DNA from: Brotaphodocola sp003480315
GTDB taxonomy: Bacteria > Bacillota > Clostridia > Lachnospirales > Lachnospiraceae
Length of the DNA stretch: 64,000 nt
Direction: 5' to 3' (one strand)
Assembly: GCF_964246085.1 (NCBI RefSeq)
Contig: NZ_CAXTPD010000004.1
Shown here: in pieces, positions 32,890-42,235 of the stretch
Layout: each line of letters opens with the position of its first letter
How positions within the stretch are numbered: the stretch's first letter is position 1
Notes under the pieces: model-generated
Told to the model about the DNA's origin: nothing
The model's input: only the letters and a program-made list of their open reading frames with translations
Database searches by the model: none
Position numbers and translations under genes: made by a program

Positions 32890-33318
32890 TCAGCAGTGGA
32901 ACAGAATGATCCCACCGATAGCGATCAGTGCCCCGATTACCTTTTGCCATTCAAATGATGCTTTTTCCACGCCGAAGCATCCGAACAGCTCGATCAGATA
33001 AGCCACAATGATCTGGGTCACTACAATAAAGAGCGTGGCTTTTGCGGGTCCGAGTCTATCCATACTGCGTATGACGGTCCAGGTGATGAAGGCACCCAGA
33101 ACCCCGCCGATGGCCATGTACCGGGGCCGTACAGAGAGCAGGGAGGAAATAGGGGTCCGCTCGGAAAACAGCCAGAGAACTACACAGGTGAAAAAGGCGC
33201 TGATCTGGACCCAGCCTGCAGAAAGCCAGATGCCGGTCTGCCGGGTCAGTCCGGTGTTTAAGACACCCTGAATGCTCATGAGGGCACCAGATATCAGGGC
33301 AATCAGAAATCCAAACAT
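32890..33318 (-). CDS. YdcZ-type DMT transporter
   Basis: A 142-residue membrane protein with four to five TM helices (FLIALISGALMSIQGVLNTGL, AGWVQISAFFTCVVLWLF, GGVLGAFITWTVI, FIVVTQIIVAYLIELF and VIGALIAIGGIILF). This is the short DMT_YdcZ family, which usually works as dimers or pairs; substrate unknown. The ATG at 33316-33318 has AAAGGAGATATTTTT upstream; 14 extra N-terminal residues in the longer frame have no Shine-Dalgarno. Its leader holds a hairpin TGCCGCA/TGCGGCA (33353-33390) with T-runs on both sides. Confidence 0.85.
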   Translation of the reverse strand: MFGFLIALISGALMSIQGVLNTGLTRQTGIWLSAGWVQISAFFTCVVLWLFSERTPISSLLSVRPRYMAIGGVLGAFITWTVIRSMDRLGPAKATLFIVVTQIIVAYLIELFGCFGVEKASFEWQKVIGALIAIGGIILFHC

Positions 33319-33419
33319 AAAAATATCTCCTTTCATAAGAAAATAAAAACTTTGCCGCATAAGATGTTTTTTAGTGTGTCTTCTGCGGCAGTTTTTATAC
33401 CAGGTGAAGGCGGCTGGAC

Positions 33420-33448
33420 TTGTGAAACAGAAAAAAGTATGCTATGAT
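33420..33448 (+). promoter_or_regulatory. promoter of the nusB-xseA-ispA-dxs operon
   Basis: TTGTGA (33420-33425), 17-base spacer, TATGAT (33443-33448), 66 bases before nusB. Confidence 0.65.
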
Positions 33449-33513
33449 AATGCGTAAGATTGAATAACTGTGCGGAAGACACTGAACAGTTACATCAGGA
33501 GGAAGAAAGACAG

Positions 33514-33966
33514 ATGACCAGAAGAGAGATGCGTGAGCATTGTTTTAAGATCCTGTTTGGAGTGGAATTCTACCCGACAGAGGAAATAAAGACCCAGGTG
33601 GAGCAGTATTTTGACGCTCCGGAAGAGGATGACGTTGCAGAAAACGGAACAGAAGAGATTGTCCACAATGTGGAGATGAAAGAGGTTGACCGCACATTCC
33701 TGACTGACCGTGTGGAGGGAATTGTCGGAAAGATCCCGGAACTGGATGCCCGCATCGACGAAGTAGCTCAGGGCTGGAAGACCAGCCGCATGGGAAAGGT
33801 AGAGCTTACCATCCTGCGCCAGGCTGTTTATGAGATGCAGTATGACAGCGAGGTGCCTTCCAAGGTGGCCATCAATGAGGCAGTAAATCTTGCGAAGAAA
33901 TTTGGCGGAAAGGATTCACCGGCATTTATCAACGGTGTTCTGGCGAAGTTAGTGACCGAGGAATAA
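33514..33966 (+). CDS. nusB: transcription antitermination factor NusB
   Basis: A 150-residue helical protein (MTRREMREHCFKILFGVEFY start; C-terminal VAINEAVNLAKKFGGKDSPAFINGVLAKL). It binds boxA RNA with S10 in rRNA antitermination. There is an acidic insertion near residues 33-55. ATG at 33514 follows AGGAGGAAG; the upstream ATG at 33460 gives a non-conserved leader. First gene of a long co-directional cluster. Confidence 0.94.
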   Translation: MTRREMREHCFKILFGVEFYPTEEIKTQVEQYFDAPEEDDVAENGTEEIVHNVEMKEVDRTFLTDRVEGIVGKIPELDARIDEVAQGWKTSRMGKVELTILRQAVYEMQYDSEVPSKVAINEAVNLAKKFGGKDSPAFINGVLAKLVTEE

Positions 33967-33967
33967 T

Positions 33968-35203
33968 ATGGCAAGTGTGTATTCTGTTTCCCAGGTGAAT
34001 TCCTATATTAAGAATATGTTTGCCCAGGACTTTGCCCTCAGCCGTATTACGGTGCGGGGCGAGGTATCAAACTGCAAGTACCATACATCAGGACATATAT
34101 ATTTTACGCTGAAGGACGGGACCGGAACTCTGGCGGCAGTCATGTTTGCCGGCCAGAGGAAAGGTCTCTCTTTTCAGTTACAGGAAGGACAGCAGGTAGT
34201 GGTGACCGGTTCGATCGATATCTACGAACGGGATGGAAAGTACCAGCTGTATGCCAGAAAGATCGAGCAGGAGGGCCGCGGCGATTTATACCAGCGTTTT
34301 ATAAAGCTTCGGGATGAGCTGGAGGAGATGGGCATGTTTGCCCAGGAGTATAAACAGCCCATTCCACGGTACGCAAAGACGGTGGGTGTTGTGACAGCTT
34401 CTACCGGCGCGGCCATCCGCGATATTATGAACATCACGAACCGGAGAAATCCCTATGTTCAGCTGATCCTGTATCCGGCTCTGGTACAGGGAAACGGGGC
34501 AGCTGCTTCTATTGCAGCCGGAATCCGTACCCTGGACAAAATGGGACTGGATGTGCTGATCGTGGGGAGGGGCGGCGGTTCCATTGAAGATCTGTGGGCG
34601 TTCAATGAGGAAATTGTGGCGCGTGCGATCTTTGACTGCATAACCCCGGTGATTTCTGCTGTAGGGCATGAGACTGATGTGACTATTGCCGATTATGTGG
34701 CAGATCTTCGGGCACCGACTCCGTCTGCGGCGGCAGAGCTTGCTGTATTTGATTACCGTCAGTTTGAGGCGGCGCGTCTTTCTTATCAGGCGTTATTTAA
34801 CCAGGCAATGGCGCGAAAAACAGAGACAGCCCGTTCCCGTGCGGAGCAGTACCGGCTGCGGTTAAAGCTGCATGACCCACAGAGAAATCTGCGGGAACAG
34901 AGACAGCACCTTGCAGACATGGAAGAAAATTTAAAGCGTGCCATGGAGCAGAGGCTGACCGGAGCACGTCACCGGCTGGCACTTCTTGGCGGACGGCTGC
35001 ATGGGGCCTCACCGCTGTCAAAAATCAGCAACGGTTATGGCTTTGTGACGGATGCAGAAGGAAAACGTCTGTCCAGTATTTTTCAGGCAGTACCGGGAGA
35101 AAAAATCAGCCTGCGTATTTCCGATGGAAGAATCCGGGCGCAGGTTATTGAAACGATACCGTATCAGAAAACGCTGGACTTCAGACAGGAAAGCAGTGAT
35201 TGA
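33968..35203 (+). CDS. xseA: exodeoxyribonuclease VII large subunit
   Basis: A 411-residue protein with an N-terminal OB fold (VYSVSQVNSYIKNMFAQDFALSRITVRGEVSNCKYHTSGHIYFTLKD), the nuclease domain (about 120-300, GVVTASTGAAIRDIMNITNRRNP, VGRGGGSIEDLWAFNEE, ISAVGHETDVTIADYVAD) and a C-terminal coiled coil. It degrades single-stranded DNA with XseB, which is encoded next. Begins 1 base after nusB. Confidence 0.95.
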   Translation: MASVYSVSQVNSYIKNMFAQDFALSRITVRGEVSNCKYHTSGHIYFTLKDGTGTLAAVMFAGQRKGLSFQLQEGQQVVVTGSIDIYERDGKYQLYARKIEQEGRGDLYQRFIKLRDELEEMGMFAQEYKQPIPRYAKTVGVVTASTGAAIRDIMNITNRRNPYVQLILYPALVQGNGAAASIAAGIRTLDKMGLDVLIVGRGGGSIEDLWAFNEEIVARAIFDCITPVISAVGHETDVTIADYVADLRAPTPSAAAELAVFDYRQFEAARLSYQALFNQAMARKTETARSRAEQYRLRLKLHDPQRNLREQRQHLADMEENLKRAMEQRLTGARHRLALLGGRLHGASPLSKISNGYGFVTDAEGKRLSSIFQAVPGEKISLRISDGRIRAQVIETIPYQKTLDFRQESSD

Positions 35204-35257
35204 GACAGAAGCAATGCTATGTTTCAGAAACAGGGCAGGTGAGCAGAAGGAGCAGAT

Positions 35258-35461
35258 ATGGAAAAATCAATAGAGCAGACCTTTGCGGAGCTGGAGGAAC
35301 TCCTGGAAAAGCTGGAGTCTCCGGATACCACACTGGAGGAATCCTTTGCCTGTTACGAGGCAGGCATGAAGCTGGTAAAGGCCTGTAATGACAAGATCGA
35401 TAAAGTAGAAAAGCAGATGATCATCCTGCAGGGAGGTGCAGAGGAAGATGGAGATGCGTGA
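35258..35461 (+). CDS. xseB: exodeoxyribonuclease VII small subunit
   Basis: A 67-residue helical protein (SIEQTFAELEELLEKLESPDTTLEESFACYEAGMKLVKACNDKIDKVEKQM), of family size. AAGGAGCAGAT precedes the ATG. Its last 14 bases overlap ispA. Confidence 0.95.
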   Translation: MEKSIEQTFAELEELLEKLESPDTTLEESFACYEAGMKLVKACNDKIDKVEKQMIILQGGAEEDGDA

Positions 35462-36335
35462 AGAACTGAAGAAGCGGACCGGAGAGGTTGAGAGCATTGT
35501 AGACAGCTACCTTCCGGCTGAAGAAGGATATCAGAAGACAATTTTTGAGGCTATGAATTACAGTGTGCGGGCTGGCGGAAAACGCCTGCGCCCCATGCTC
35601 ATGGAAGAAACTTATCATCTGTTTGGCGGTACGGAGAAAGCTGTGGAACCCTTCATGGCAGCCATGGAGATGATCCACACCTCATCGCTTATTCATGATG
35701 ATCTCCCCTGCATGGACAATGACGAGCTTCGCCGCGGCCTTCCTACTACCTGGAAGAAATTCGGCTACGATATGGCAGTTCTGGCGGGCGATGCCCTCAT
35801 GATCTATGCATTCGAGACAGCATCCCGGGCCTTTTCCATGACTAGGTACCCGGACCGGGCAGCAAGAGCCATTCAGGTGCTGGCAGAAAAGACCGGTATT
35901 TACGGCATGATCGGTGGTCAGGTCGTGGATGTGCAACTGACCGGAAAGCCGGTTCCGCAGGAAAAGCTGGATTTTATCTACCGGTTAAAGACAGGGGCGC
36001 TCTTAGAGGCTTCCATGATGATCGGAGCCATTTTGGGCGGCGCTTCGGCGGATGAAGTAAAGTGTGTGGAAGAAATCGCTTCCGCAGTCGGGCTGGCCTT
36101 CCAGATCCAGGATGATATTCTGGATGTGACCAGCACCAGTGAAGCACTGGGCAAACCGGTCTTAAGCGATGAAAAAAATCAGAAAACAACCTACGTGACA
36201 CTGGTGGGACTGGAGCAGGCAAAGAAGAATGTAGAAGAGATATCTGCCCGTGCAGTCAGTCTGTTAAAGGAGCTTCCGGGGAATAATGCATTTCTGGAAA
36301 ATCTGATCGCCATGCTGGTGGAACGTAAAAAATAG
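35448..36335 (+). CDS. ispA: farnesyl/geranyl diphosphate synthase
   Basis: A 295-residue trans-prenyltransferase with both Asp-rich motifs: DDLPCMDND (from D84) and DDILD near residue 225. It condenses IPP with DMAPP/GPP to supply farnesyl units for undecaprenyl and other lipids. ATG at 35448 is preceded by GGAGGTG inside xseB; ATG at 35454 is also possible. dxs downstream supplies its precursors. Confidence 0.94.
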   Translation: MEMREELKKRTGEVESIVDSYLPAEEGYQKTIFEAMNYSVRAGGKRLRPMLMEETYHLFGGTEKAVEPFMAAMEMIHTSSLIHDDLPCMDNDELRRGLPTTWKKFGYDMAVLAGDALMIYAFETASRAFSMTRYPDRAARAIQVLAEKTGIYGMIGGQVVDVQLTGKPVPQEKLDFIYRLKTGALLEASMMIGAILGGASADEVKCVEEIASAVGLAFQIQDDILDVTSTSEALGKPVLSDEKNQKTTYVTLVGLEQAKKNVEEISARAVSLLKELPGNNAFLENLIAMLVERKK

Positions 36336-36370
36336 GAGAAAACCTTAGGAAATACGGGGGCTGCAAGAAC

Positions 36371-38299
36371 ATGATTCTGGAACACATAGAAGGTCCATGG
36401 GACGTGAAAAATTTAAGCCCGGAGGAATTAAAGACACTGGCTGCGGAGATCCGTCAGTTCCTGATCGAAAAGATCAGTGTGACCGGCGGGCATCTGGCTT
36501 CCAACCTGGGTGTTGTAGAGCTGACCATTGCCCTGTACCTGGCCTTTGATCTGCCGAGAGATAAGGTCATCTGGGATGTGGGACATCAGTCCTATACCCA
36601 TAAGATATTAAGCGGACGCAGGGAAATGTTTGATGAACTGCGGCAATATGGCGGCATGAGCGGGTTTCCGAAACGTAAGGAAAGCCCTTACGATTCTTTT
36701 GACACAGGACACAGCTCCACTTCCATTTCAGCCGGGCTCGGCATTGCACAGGGTCGAGATCTTTTGGGAGAGGATTATGCAGTCATTTCTGTTATCGGGG
36801 ACGGTGCGCTGACCGGCGGAATGGCCTACGAGGCATTAAATAACGCAGCCCATCTGAAAAAGAATTTTATCATTATACTGAACGACAATAACATGTCTAT
36901 TTCAGAAAATGTCGGCGGCATGTCCAAATATTTAAGCAGCCTGCGTTCCGGCGCAGGATATAATGAACTGAAACGTCGGGTATCAGAAACTCTGCTCAAA
37001 ATTCCGGTAGTGGGCGCCGGACTGGTCGAGAAGATCAGCCGTACCAAGGACAGCATCAAGCAGCTGGTGATTCCGGGAATGCTTTTTGAAAATATGGGTG
37101 TGACATATCTGGGGCCGGTAGACGGACACGATATCAAAGCCATGGTCAAAACGTTAAAAGAAGCACGCCGGATGGATCATGCGGTGCTTGTACATGTGCT
37201 GACCAAAAAGGGAAAGGGCTATGCTCCGGCAGAGAAGAACCCATCCCGGTTTCATGGGATTGATCCGTTTGATATTGCCACCGGCAAGTCATTAAAAGAA
37301 AAGATATATCCGACTTATACGGATGTGTTTTCCAAAGAAATCTGCAGGCTGGCAGAAACGGAAAAGCGTCTGGTGGCTGTCACGGCGGCCATGCCGGACG
37401 GAACCGGATTAAAGGCCTTTTCCAGACATTTTCCGGACCGGTTCTTTGACGTGGGAATTGCGGAGCAGCATGCGGTAACTTCTGCGGCAGGGATGGCTGC
37501 GGCCGGCTTAAAGCCGGTGGTAGCGGTTTATTCGTCCTTCCTGCAGCGGGGATTTGACCAGGTACTTCACGATGTCTGCATTCAGAATTTGCCGGTAATC
37601 TTCGCACTGGACCGGGCCGGACTGGTGGGAAGTGACGGAGAAACCCATCAGGGTATTTTTGATCTGTCGTATTTAAGCTGCATTCCGAACATGAGCATCA
37701 TGGCTCCGAAAAATCTGTGGGAGCTGAGACAGGAACTGGAATTTGCAGTATGCCATTATGACGGACCGATCGCCATTCGATATCCGCGGGGACAGGCATA
37801 CCGTGGATTAAAGGAATTTGATGCACCTATCGAATATGGAAAGGGAGAGCTTCTTTATGAGGGAAGCCGCATCGCCCTGCTGGCGGTGGGAAGCATGGTG
37901 AGTACCGCAGAACATGTGCGGGAAAAATTAAAATCTGCAGGCTTTCATTGTACCCTGGCAAACGGCAGGTTTATTAAGCCGGTAGACTATGAACTGGCAG
38001 ACCGGCTGGCACAGGCTCATGAGCTTATGGTGATTCTGGAGGAAAATGTGCTTCAGGGGGGATACGGATTACAGGTTAAAGCATATGTGCAGGAGCATTA
38101 TCCGCATGTGCAGGTGCTGACGATCGCGCTGCCGGACGCTTACGTGGAGCATGGCAATGTGTCGGTGCTTCGACAGACACTTGGGATTGACAGTGATTCC
38201 GTGATCCGCACCATGCGGATGGCATGGGGGCCGCTGGATAAGAGCATGAATGCCATGGAAACAGCCACAAACGAAGAACAGAAAGAGGAAAAAGCATGA
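36371..38299 (+). CDS. dxs: 1-deoxy-D-xylulose-5-phosphate synthase
   Basis: A 642-residue thiamine-diphosphate enzyme, first step of the MEP isoprenoid pathway (pyruvate + glyceraldehyde-3-phosphate). Visible marks are GHQSYTHKILSGR, the ThDP motif GDGALTGGMAYEALNN, and the transketolase-like second half with FDVGIAEQHAVTSAAGMA and DRAGLVGSDGETHQG. The Shine-Dalgarno is weak (GGGGG at 36356-36360). The stop overlaps the tlyA start (ATGA). Confidence 0.96.
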   Translation: MILEHIEGPWDVKNLSPEELKTLAAEIRQFLIEKISVTGGHLASNLGVVELTIALYLAFDLPRDKVIWDVGHQSYTHKILSGRREMFDELRQYGGMSGFPKRKESPYDSFDTGHSSTSISAGLGIAQGRDLLGEDYAVISVIGDGALTGGMAYEALNNAAHLKKNFIIILNDNNMSISENVGGMSKYLSSLRSGAGYNELKRRVSETLLKIPVVGAGLVEKISRTKDSIKQLVIPGMLFENMGVTYLGPVDGHDIKAMVKTLKEARRMDHAVLVHVLTKKGKGYAPAEKNPSRFHGIDPFDIATGKSLKEKIYPTYTDVFSKEICRLAETEKRLVAVTAAMPDGTGLKAFSRHFPDRFFDVGIAEQHAVTSAAGMAAAGLKPVVAVYSSFLQRGFDQVLHDVCIQNLPVIFALDRAGLVGSDGETHQGIFDLSYLSCIPNMSIMAPKNLWELRQELEFAVCHYDGPIAIRYPRGQAYRGLKEFDAPIEYGKGELLYEGSRIALLAVGSMVSTAEHVREKLKSAGFHCTLANGRFIKPVDYELADRLAQAHELMVILEENVLQGGYGLQVKAYVQEHYPHVQVLTIALPDAYVEHGNVSVLRQTLGIDSDSVIRTMRMAWGPLDKSMNAMETATNEEQKEEKA

Positions 38300-39105
38300 A
38301 GGAAAGACTGGATATCCTGATCGTGAACAAGGGACTTGCCGCTTCCAGAGAGAAAGCAAAAGCCATCATCATGTCAGGAATCGTTTATGTAGACGGACAG
38401 AAGGAAGACAAGGCAGGTTCCATGTTCGAGGAGACAGCTAATATTGAAGTGCGCGGCGCAACCCTGAAATATGTCAGCCGCGGTGGCCTGAAATTAGAGA
38501 AGGCAATGACTCATTTTGGCGTCCAATTAAAAGATAAGATCTGTATGGATGTAGGTTCTTCTACCGGCGGATTTACCGACTGCATGCTGCAGAACGGCGC
38601 GGTGAAGGTATACGCGGTCGATGTCGGGCATGGACAGCTGGACTGGAAGCTTCGCAATGACCCCCGCGTGGTCTGTATGGAAAAGACCAATATCCGCTAT
38701 GTAACTCCGGAGGATATCACCGATCAGATCAATTTTTCTTCCATTGATGTGTCCTTCATTTCGCTGACCAAAGTACTGGGACCGGTAAAGGCGCTTCTGG
38801 CCGATGACGGACAGATCGTCTGCCTGATCAAACCGCAGTTTGAGGCAGGACGGGAGAAGGTCGGCAAGAAAGGTGTGGTGCGTGAGAAGAGCACTCACCT
38901 GGAAGTGATCGAGAAGGTGATCGAGTTTGCGGTGAGTATCGGATTTGAAATCCTGAATCTGGAGTATTCCCCGATCAAGGGACCGGAGGGCAATATCGAA
39001 TATCTCCTCTATCTCCAGAATCATGTTGATGGAAAGATTTATCCGGAGTACCAGGTGAATGCGAAAGCAATCGTGGATGCAGCTCATGGGGAACTGGATA
39101 AATAA
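38296..39105 (+). CDS. tlyA: TlyA-family rRNA methyltransferase
   Basis: A 269-residue protein with an N-terminal S4 RNA-binding domain (ERLDILIVNKGLAASREKAKAIIMSG) and an FtsJ-like methyltransferase domain (DVGSSTGGFTDCMLQNGA). The TlyA family includes 2'-O-methyltransferases for 16S/23S rRNA (and is often called hemolysin A). It overlaps dxs by 4 bases and is followed 11 bases later by nadK, an order common in Firmicutes. Confidence 0.93.
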   Translation: MKERLDILIVNKGLAASREKAKAIIMSGIVYVDGQKEDKAGSMFEETANIEVRGATLKYVSRGGLKLEKAMTHFGVQLKDKICMDVGSSTGGFTDCMLQNGAVKVYAVDVGHGQLDWKLRNDPRVVCMEKTNIRYVTPEDITDQINFSSIDVSFISLTKVLGPVKALLADDGQIVCLIKPQFEAGREKVGKKGVVREKSTHLEVIEKVIEFAVSIGFEILNLEYSPIKGPEGNIEYLLYLQNHVDGKIYPEYQVNAKAIVDAAHGELDK

Positions 39106-39116
39106 CAGGAGACTTT

Positions 39117-39944
39117 ATGAAACATTTTTATCTGATCGCCAATCCTTCCAAGCCGGGGGCCCTGGGTATGGCGGAAAAACTTGAGGCAGAATTTTTACGG
39201 CGAGGGGCAGCCTGCATGCATACGCGGGGATATACCAGACCGGATCAGATTCCGACAGATACAGAGTGTATCATCACGCTTGGAGGAGACGGAACCCTGA
39301 TCCAGGCATCAAGAGATCTGATCAGCCTGGAGCTTCCCATGATGGGCATCAACATGGGGCATCTGGGATATCTGACCCAGGTATCGGGGGAGGAATCCAT
39401 GGATCCAGTGCTGGATGCGCTTTTAAATGATTCCTTTACGCTGGAAAAACGCATGATGCTGGAAGGCAGCGTGGTAGGAGCGCAGAAAACGGTAAAGGGC
39501 ATTGCCTTAAATGAGATTGTCCTGACCAGGCAGGATGTGCTTCAGATGCTGCATTTCCAGGTTTACTTAAACGATACATTTTTCAACGAGTATATGGCAG
39601 ATGGTATCATCGCGGCCACGCCAACCGGATCCACCGCATATAATTTATCGGCAGGTGGGCCGATCGTGGCTCCCGGAGCTCAGCTGATGCTGCTGACACC
39701 CATCTGTTCTCATTCCATAAGCGCGCGAAGTATTGTACTTTCACCGGAGGACCGCATCAGTATCCGTCTGGTGAAGTGGTCCGGCGGCAAATCCTACTCG
39801 GCTGTATTTGACGGGGATCAGGTATTCCCGCTTCATTATGGAGAAAAGCTTGAAATCTGCAGGGCGCCGAAATATACCACCCTCATTCAGCTGAAAAACG
39901 TATCATTTCTTGAAAATATCAGGCAGAAAATGAACCGTATTTAA
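39117..39944 (+). CDS. nadK: NAD kinase
   Basis: A 275-residue kinase phosphorylating NAD to NADP. The GGDGTLIQASRD motif (near residue 59), NMGHLGYLT and the ATPTGSTAYNLSAGGPI segment are all present. ACAGGAGACTTT precedes the ATG. Confidence 0.95.
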   Translation: MKHFYLIANPSKPGALGMAEKLEAEFLRRGAACMHTRGYTRPDQIPTDTECIITLGGDGTLIQASRDLISLELPMMGINMGHLGYLTQVSGEESMDPVLDALLNDSFTLEKRMMLEGSVVGAQKTVKGIALNEIVLTRQDVLQMLHFQVYLNDTFFNEYMADGIIAATPTGSTAYNLSAGGPIVAPGAQLMLLTPICSHSISARSIVLSPEDRISIRLVKWSGGKSYSAVFDGDQVFPLHYGEKLEICRAPKYTTLIQLKNVSFLENIRQKMNRI

Positions 39945-39958
39945 AACGGAGGTAACCG

Positions 39959-40411
39959 ATGAAACTGGAACGTCACAGCAAAATTGTAGAACTGATAGGT
40001 AAATATGAGATTGAGACCCAGGAGGAACTGGCAGAGCGTCTGAAGCAGGCTGGCTATAAGGTTACGCAGGCTACGGTTTCCCGGGATATCCGGGAACTGA
40101 AGCTGACGAAGGTGCAGTCGGAAAACGGGCGCCAGCGTTACATGGTCATGCAGAACCAGACCGCCTTCAGTGATAAGTATATCCGTATTTTAAAGGACGG
40201 GTATGTATCTATGGATATGGCGCAGAATATCCTTGTGATCAAGACTGTGTCCGGCATGGCCATGGCTGTTGCCGCGGCACTGGACGAGATTCATTTTCAT
40301 GAGATTGTAGGCTGTATTGCAGGAGATGATACCATCATGTGCGCAGTGCGCAGCGTGGATGATACGATTCTTCTGATGGATAAATTAAAAAAACTGATCT
40401 CTGCCAGATAG
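39959..40411 (+). CDS. argR: arginine repressor ArgR/AhrC
   Basis: A 150-residue regulator with N-terminal winged helix (RHSKIVELIGKYEIETQEELAERL...ATVSRDIRELKL) and the C-terminal oligomerisation/arginine-binding domain (IAGDDTIMCAV). It regulates arginine genes; the location before recN is conserved in Firmicutes. ACGGAGGT precedes the ATG. Confidence 0.95.
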   Translation: MKLERHSKIVELIGKYEIETQEELAERLKQAGYKVTQATVSRDIRELKLTKVQSENGRQRYMVMQNQTAFSDKYIRILKDGYVSMDMAQNILVIKTVSGMAMAVAAALDEIHFHEIVGCIAGDDTIMCAVRSVDDTILLMDKLKKLISAR

Positions 40412-40429
40412 GCAAAAGGAGGTGCAGCA

Positions 40430-42094
40430 ATGCTTTTGGAACTGCATGTGAAAAATCTGGCTCTGATCGAAACGGCGGATGTGGAGCTGGAGGACGGACT
40501 GAATATCCTTACCGGTGAGACCGGAGCCGGTAAGTCTATCATGATCGGCTCGGTCAATCTGGCATTGGGGCAGAAAGCTTCCAAAGAGATGATCCGAAAC
40601 GGAGCTGAGTATGCTTATGTAGAGCTGGTTTTCTCTGTGGATCCGGAAAAGGAGGATGCGCTGCGGGCTCTGGATGTGATGCCGGATGAAAACGGAACGC
40701 TGATCATCAGCCGCAAGATTATGCCATCCCGCAGTCTGAGCCGTATCAATGATGAGGCGGTTACCGCGGCCAGATTAAAACAGGTTACTTCTCTTTTGAT
40801 CGATATTCATGGACAGCATGAGCATCAGTCATTGCTTCATGCTTCAAAACATTTGGAAATTCTGGATACCTATGCCAAATCCCGGGTACAGCAGTTGAAA
40901 ATTCAGACAGCATCTCTTTATGCGGAGTATATCAGTCTGGAAAAGCAGTTGAGCCAGCTTGATACAGACAATGAGAGCCGAAGAAGAGAGGCAGACTTCC
41001 TGCGCTTTGAGATTGAAGAAATTGAAAACGCGCAGCTGAAAGCCGGAGAAGAAGACTGTCTGGCGGCCTGCTGCAGAAAATATGGAAATGCAAGGCGGAT
41101 CATGGAAAATCTGTCCGCGGCCTATCGGGCAGTAGATACCGAAGCGGTGGGCAATGCTCTGCATCAGGTATGTGAGGTGGCAGAGTTTGATCCGGAATTA
41201 AAGGCTATCCAGGATCAGCTGTACGATGCGGAAGCAGTATTATCGGATGCTCATCATACCATTGGAGAATATCTCGGACAGCTTGACTTTGATGAACAGG
41301 CATACCGGGAAGCACAGGACCGGCTGGATCTGATCCGCGGACTAGAGGCCAAATACGGCGCAGGTGTGGAACAGATCGAAAAAGCCCTGGAAGAAAAGAA
41401 AAATCGTCTGGAACAGCTGGAGCATTTTGATGAGTACCGCATGCAGCTGGAACAGCAGTATCAAAAGGCAGAAAAAGCACTGGAGGCTGTAAGTGCAGAG
41501 CTTTCTGCGGTCCGTCAGGAAGAAGCAAAAAAGCTGGCGGAGAAGATCCGGGCAGGTCTGATCGATTTGAATTTTCTGGATGTCCGGTTTTCTATGGAAT
41601 TCCGACGGCTGTCTCATTACACGGCCTCCGGTTTTGATGAGGCAGAGTTTGTCATTTCCACGAACCCGGGTGAGCCGGAGCGTTCCCTGGGCCAGGTGGC
41701 ATCAGGTGGTGAGCTTTCCCGTATTATGCTGGCAATAAAAACCGTGCTGGCTGACAGTGATGACATTCCAACCCTGATCTTCGATGAGATCGACACCGGC
41801 ATCAGTGGTCGCACAGCCCAGAGGGTGGCAGAAAAGCTGGCAGTGATCGCCCGGAATCATCAGGTTATCTGCATCACGCACCTGCCGCAGATTGCTTCCA
41901 TGGCAGACTGCCATTTCGAAATTAAAAAATTCACAGACGGCGCCAGCACAAAAACCAGGATCACCCGTTTAAAAGAAGATGAGGCGGTCACAGAGCTTGC
42001 AAGACTTTTGGGAGGCGCACAGATTACGGATGCAGTGCTTCAGAATGCAAGGGAGATGAAAGAACTGGCCTGGCAGACAAAAACTCACAACTAA
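40430..42094 (+). CDS. recN: DNA repair protein RecN
   Basis: A 554-residue SMC-like protein: Walker A GETGAGKS (near residue 31), a central coiled coil (about 155-365) and the C-terminal signature SGGELSRIMLAIK with Walker B LIFDEIDTG. It acts at double-strand breaks. AAAGGAGGTG lies upstream of the ATG. Confidence 0.95.
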   Translation: MLLELHVKNLALIETADVELEDGLNILTGETGAGKSIMIGSVNLALGQKASKEMIRNGAEYAYVELVFSVDPEKEDALRALDVMPDENGTLIISRKIMPSRSLSRINDEAVTAARLKQVTSLLIDIHGQHEHQSLLHASKHLEILDTYAKSRVQQLKIQTASLYAEYISLEKQLSQLDTDNESRRREADFLRFEIEEIENAQLKAGEEDCLAACCRKYGNARRIMENLSAAYRAVDTEAVGNALHQVCEVAEFDPELKAIQDQLYDAEAVLSDAHHTIGEYLGQLDFDEQAYREAQDRLDLIRGLEAKYGAGVEQIEKALEEKKNRLEQLEHFDEYRMQLEQQYQKAEKALEAVSAELSAVRQEEAKKLAEKIRAGLIDLNFLDVRFSMEFRRLSHYTASGFDEAEFVISTNPGEPERSLGQVASGGELSRIMLAIKTVLADSDDIPTLIFDEIDTGISGRTAQRVAEKLAVIARNHQVICITHLPQIASMADCHFEIKKFTDGASTKTRITRLKEDEAVTELARLLGGAQITDAVLQNAREMKELAWQTKTHN

Positions 42095-42134
42095 AAACTG
42101 ACAGTGTGATTTTGATATTCCGCACACATACTAG

Positions 42135-42163
42135 AAAGGAGCTTGAAAAAGGCTCCTTTTTCA
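42135..42163 (+). terminator. terminator after recN
   Basis: AAAGGAGC/GCTCCTTT around an A-rich loop, followed by TTT; it separates recN from spoIVB. Confidence 0.75.
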
Positions 42164-42235
42164 TTGCTTGTATTTGACCGGAGAATGTGCCGCGCGGCGC
42201 GTCAGATGGTACTTTCAGAACAGGAGGAAAGCGGA

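Noticed and set aside
42143..42235. Upstream extension of spoIVB
   Set aside because: It overlaps the recN terminator and lacks a Shine-Dalgarno, while ATG 42236 has a strong one.
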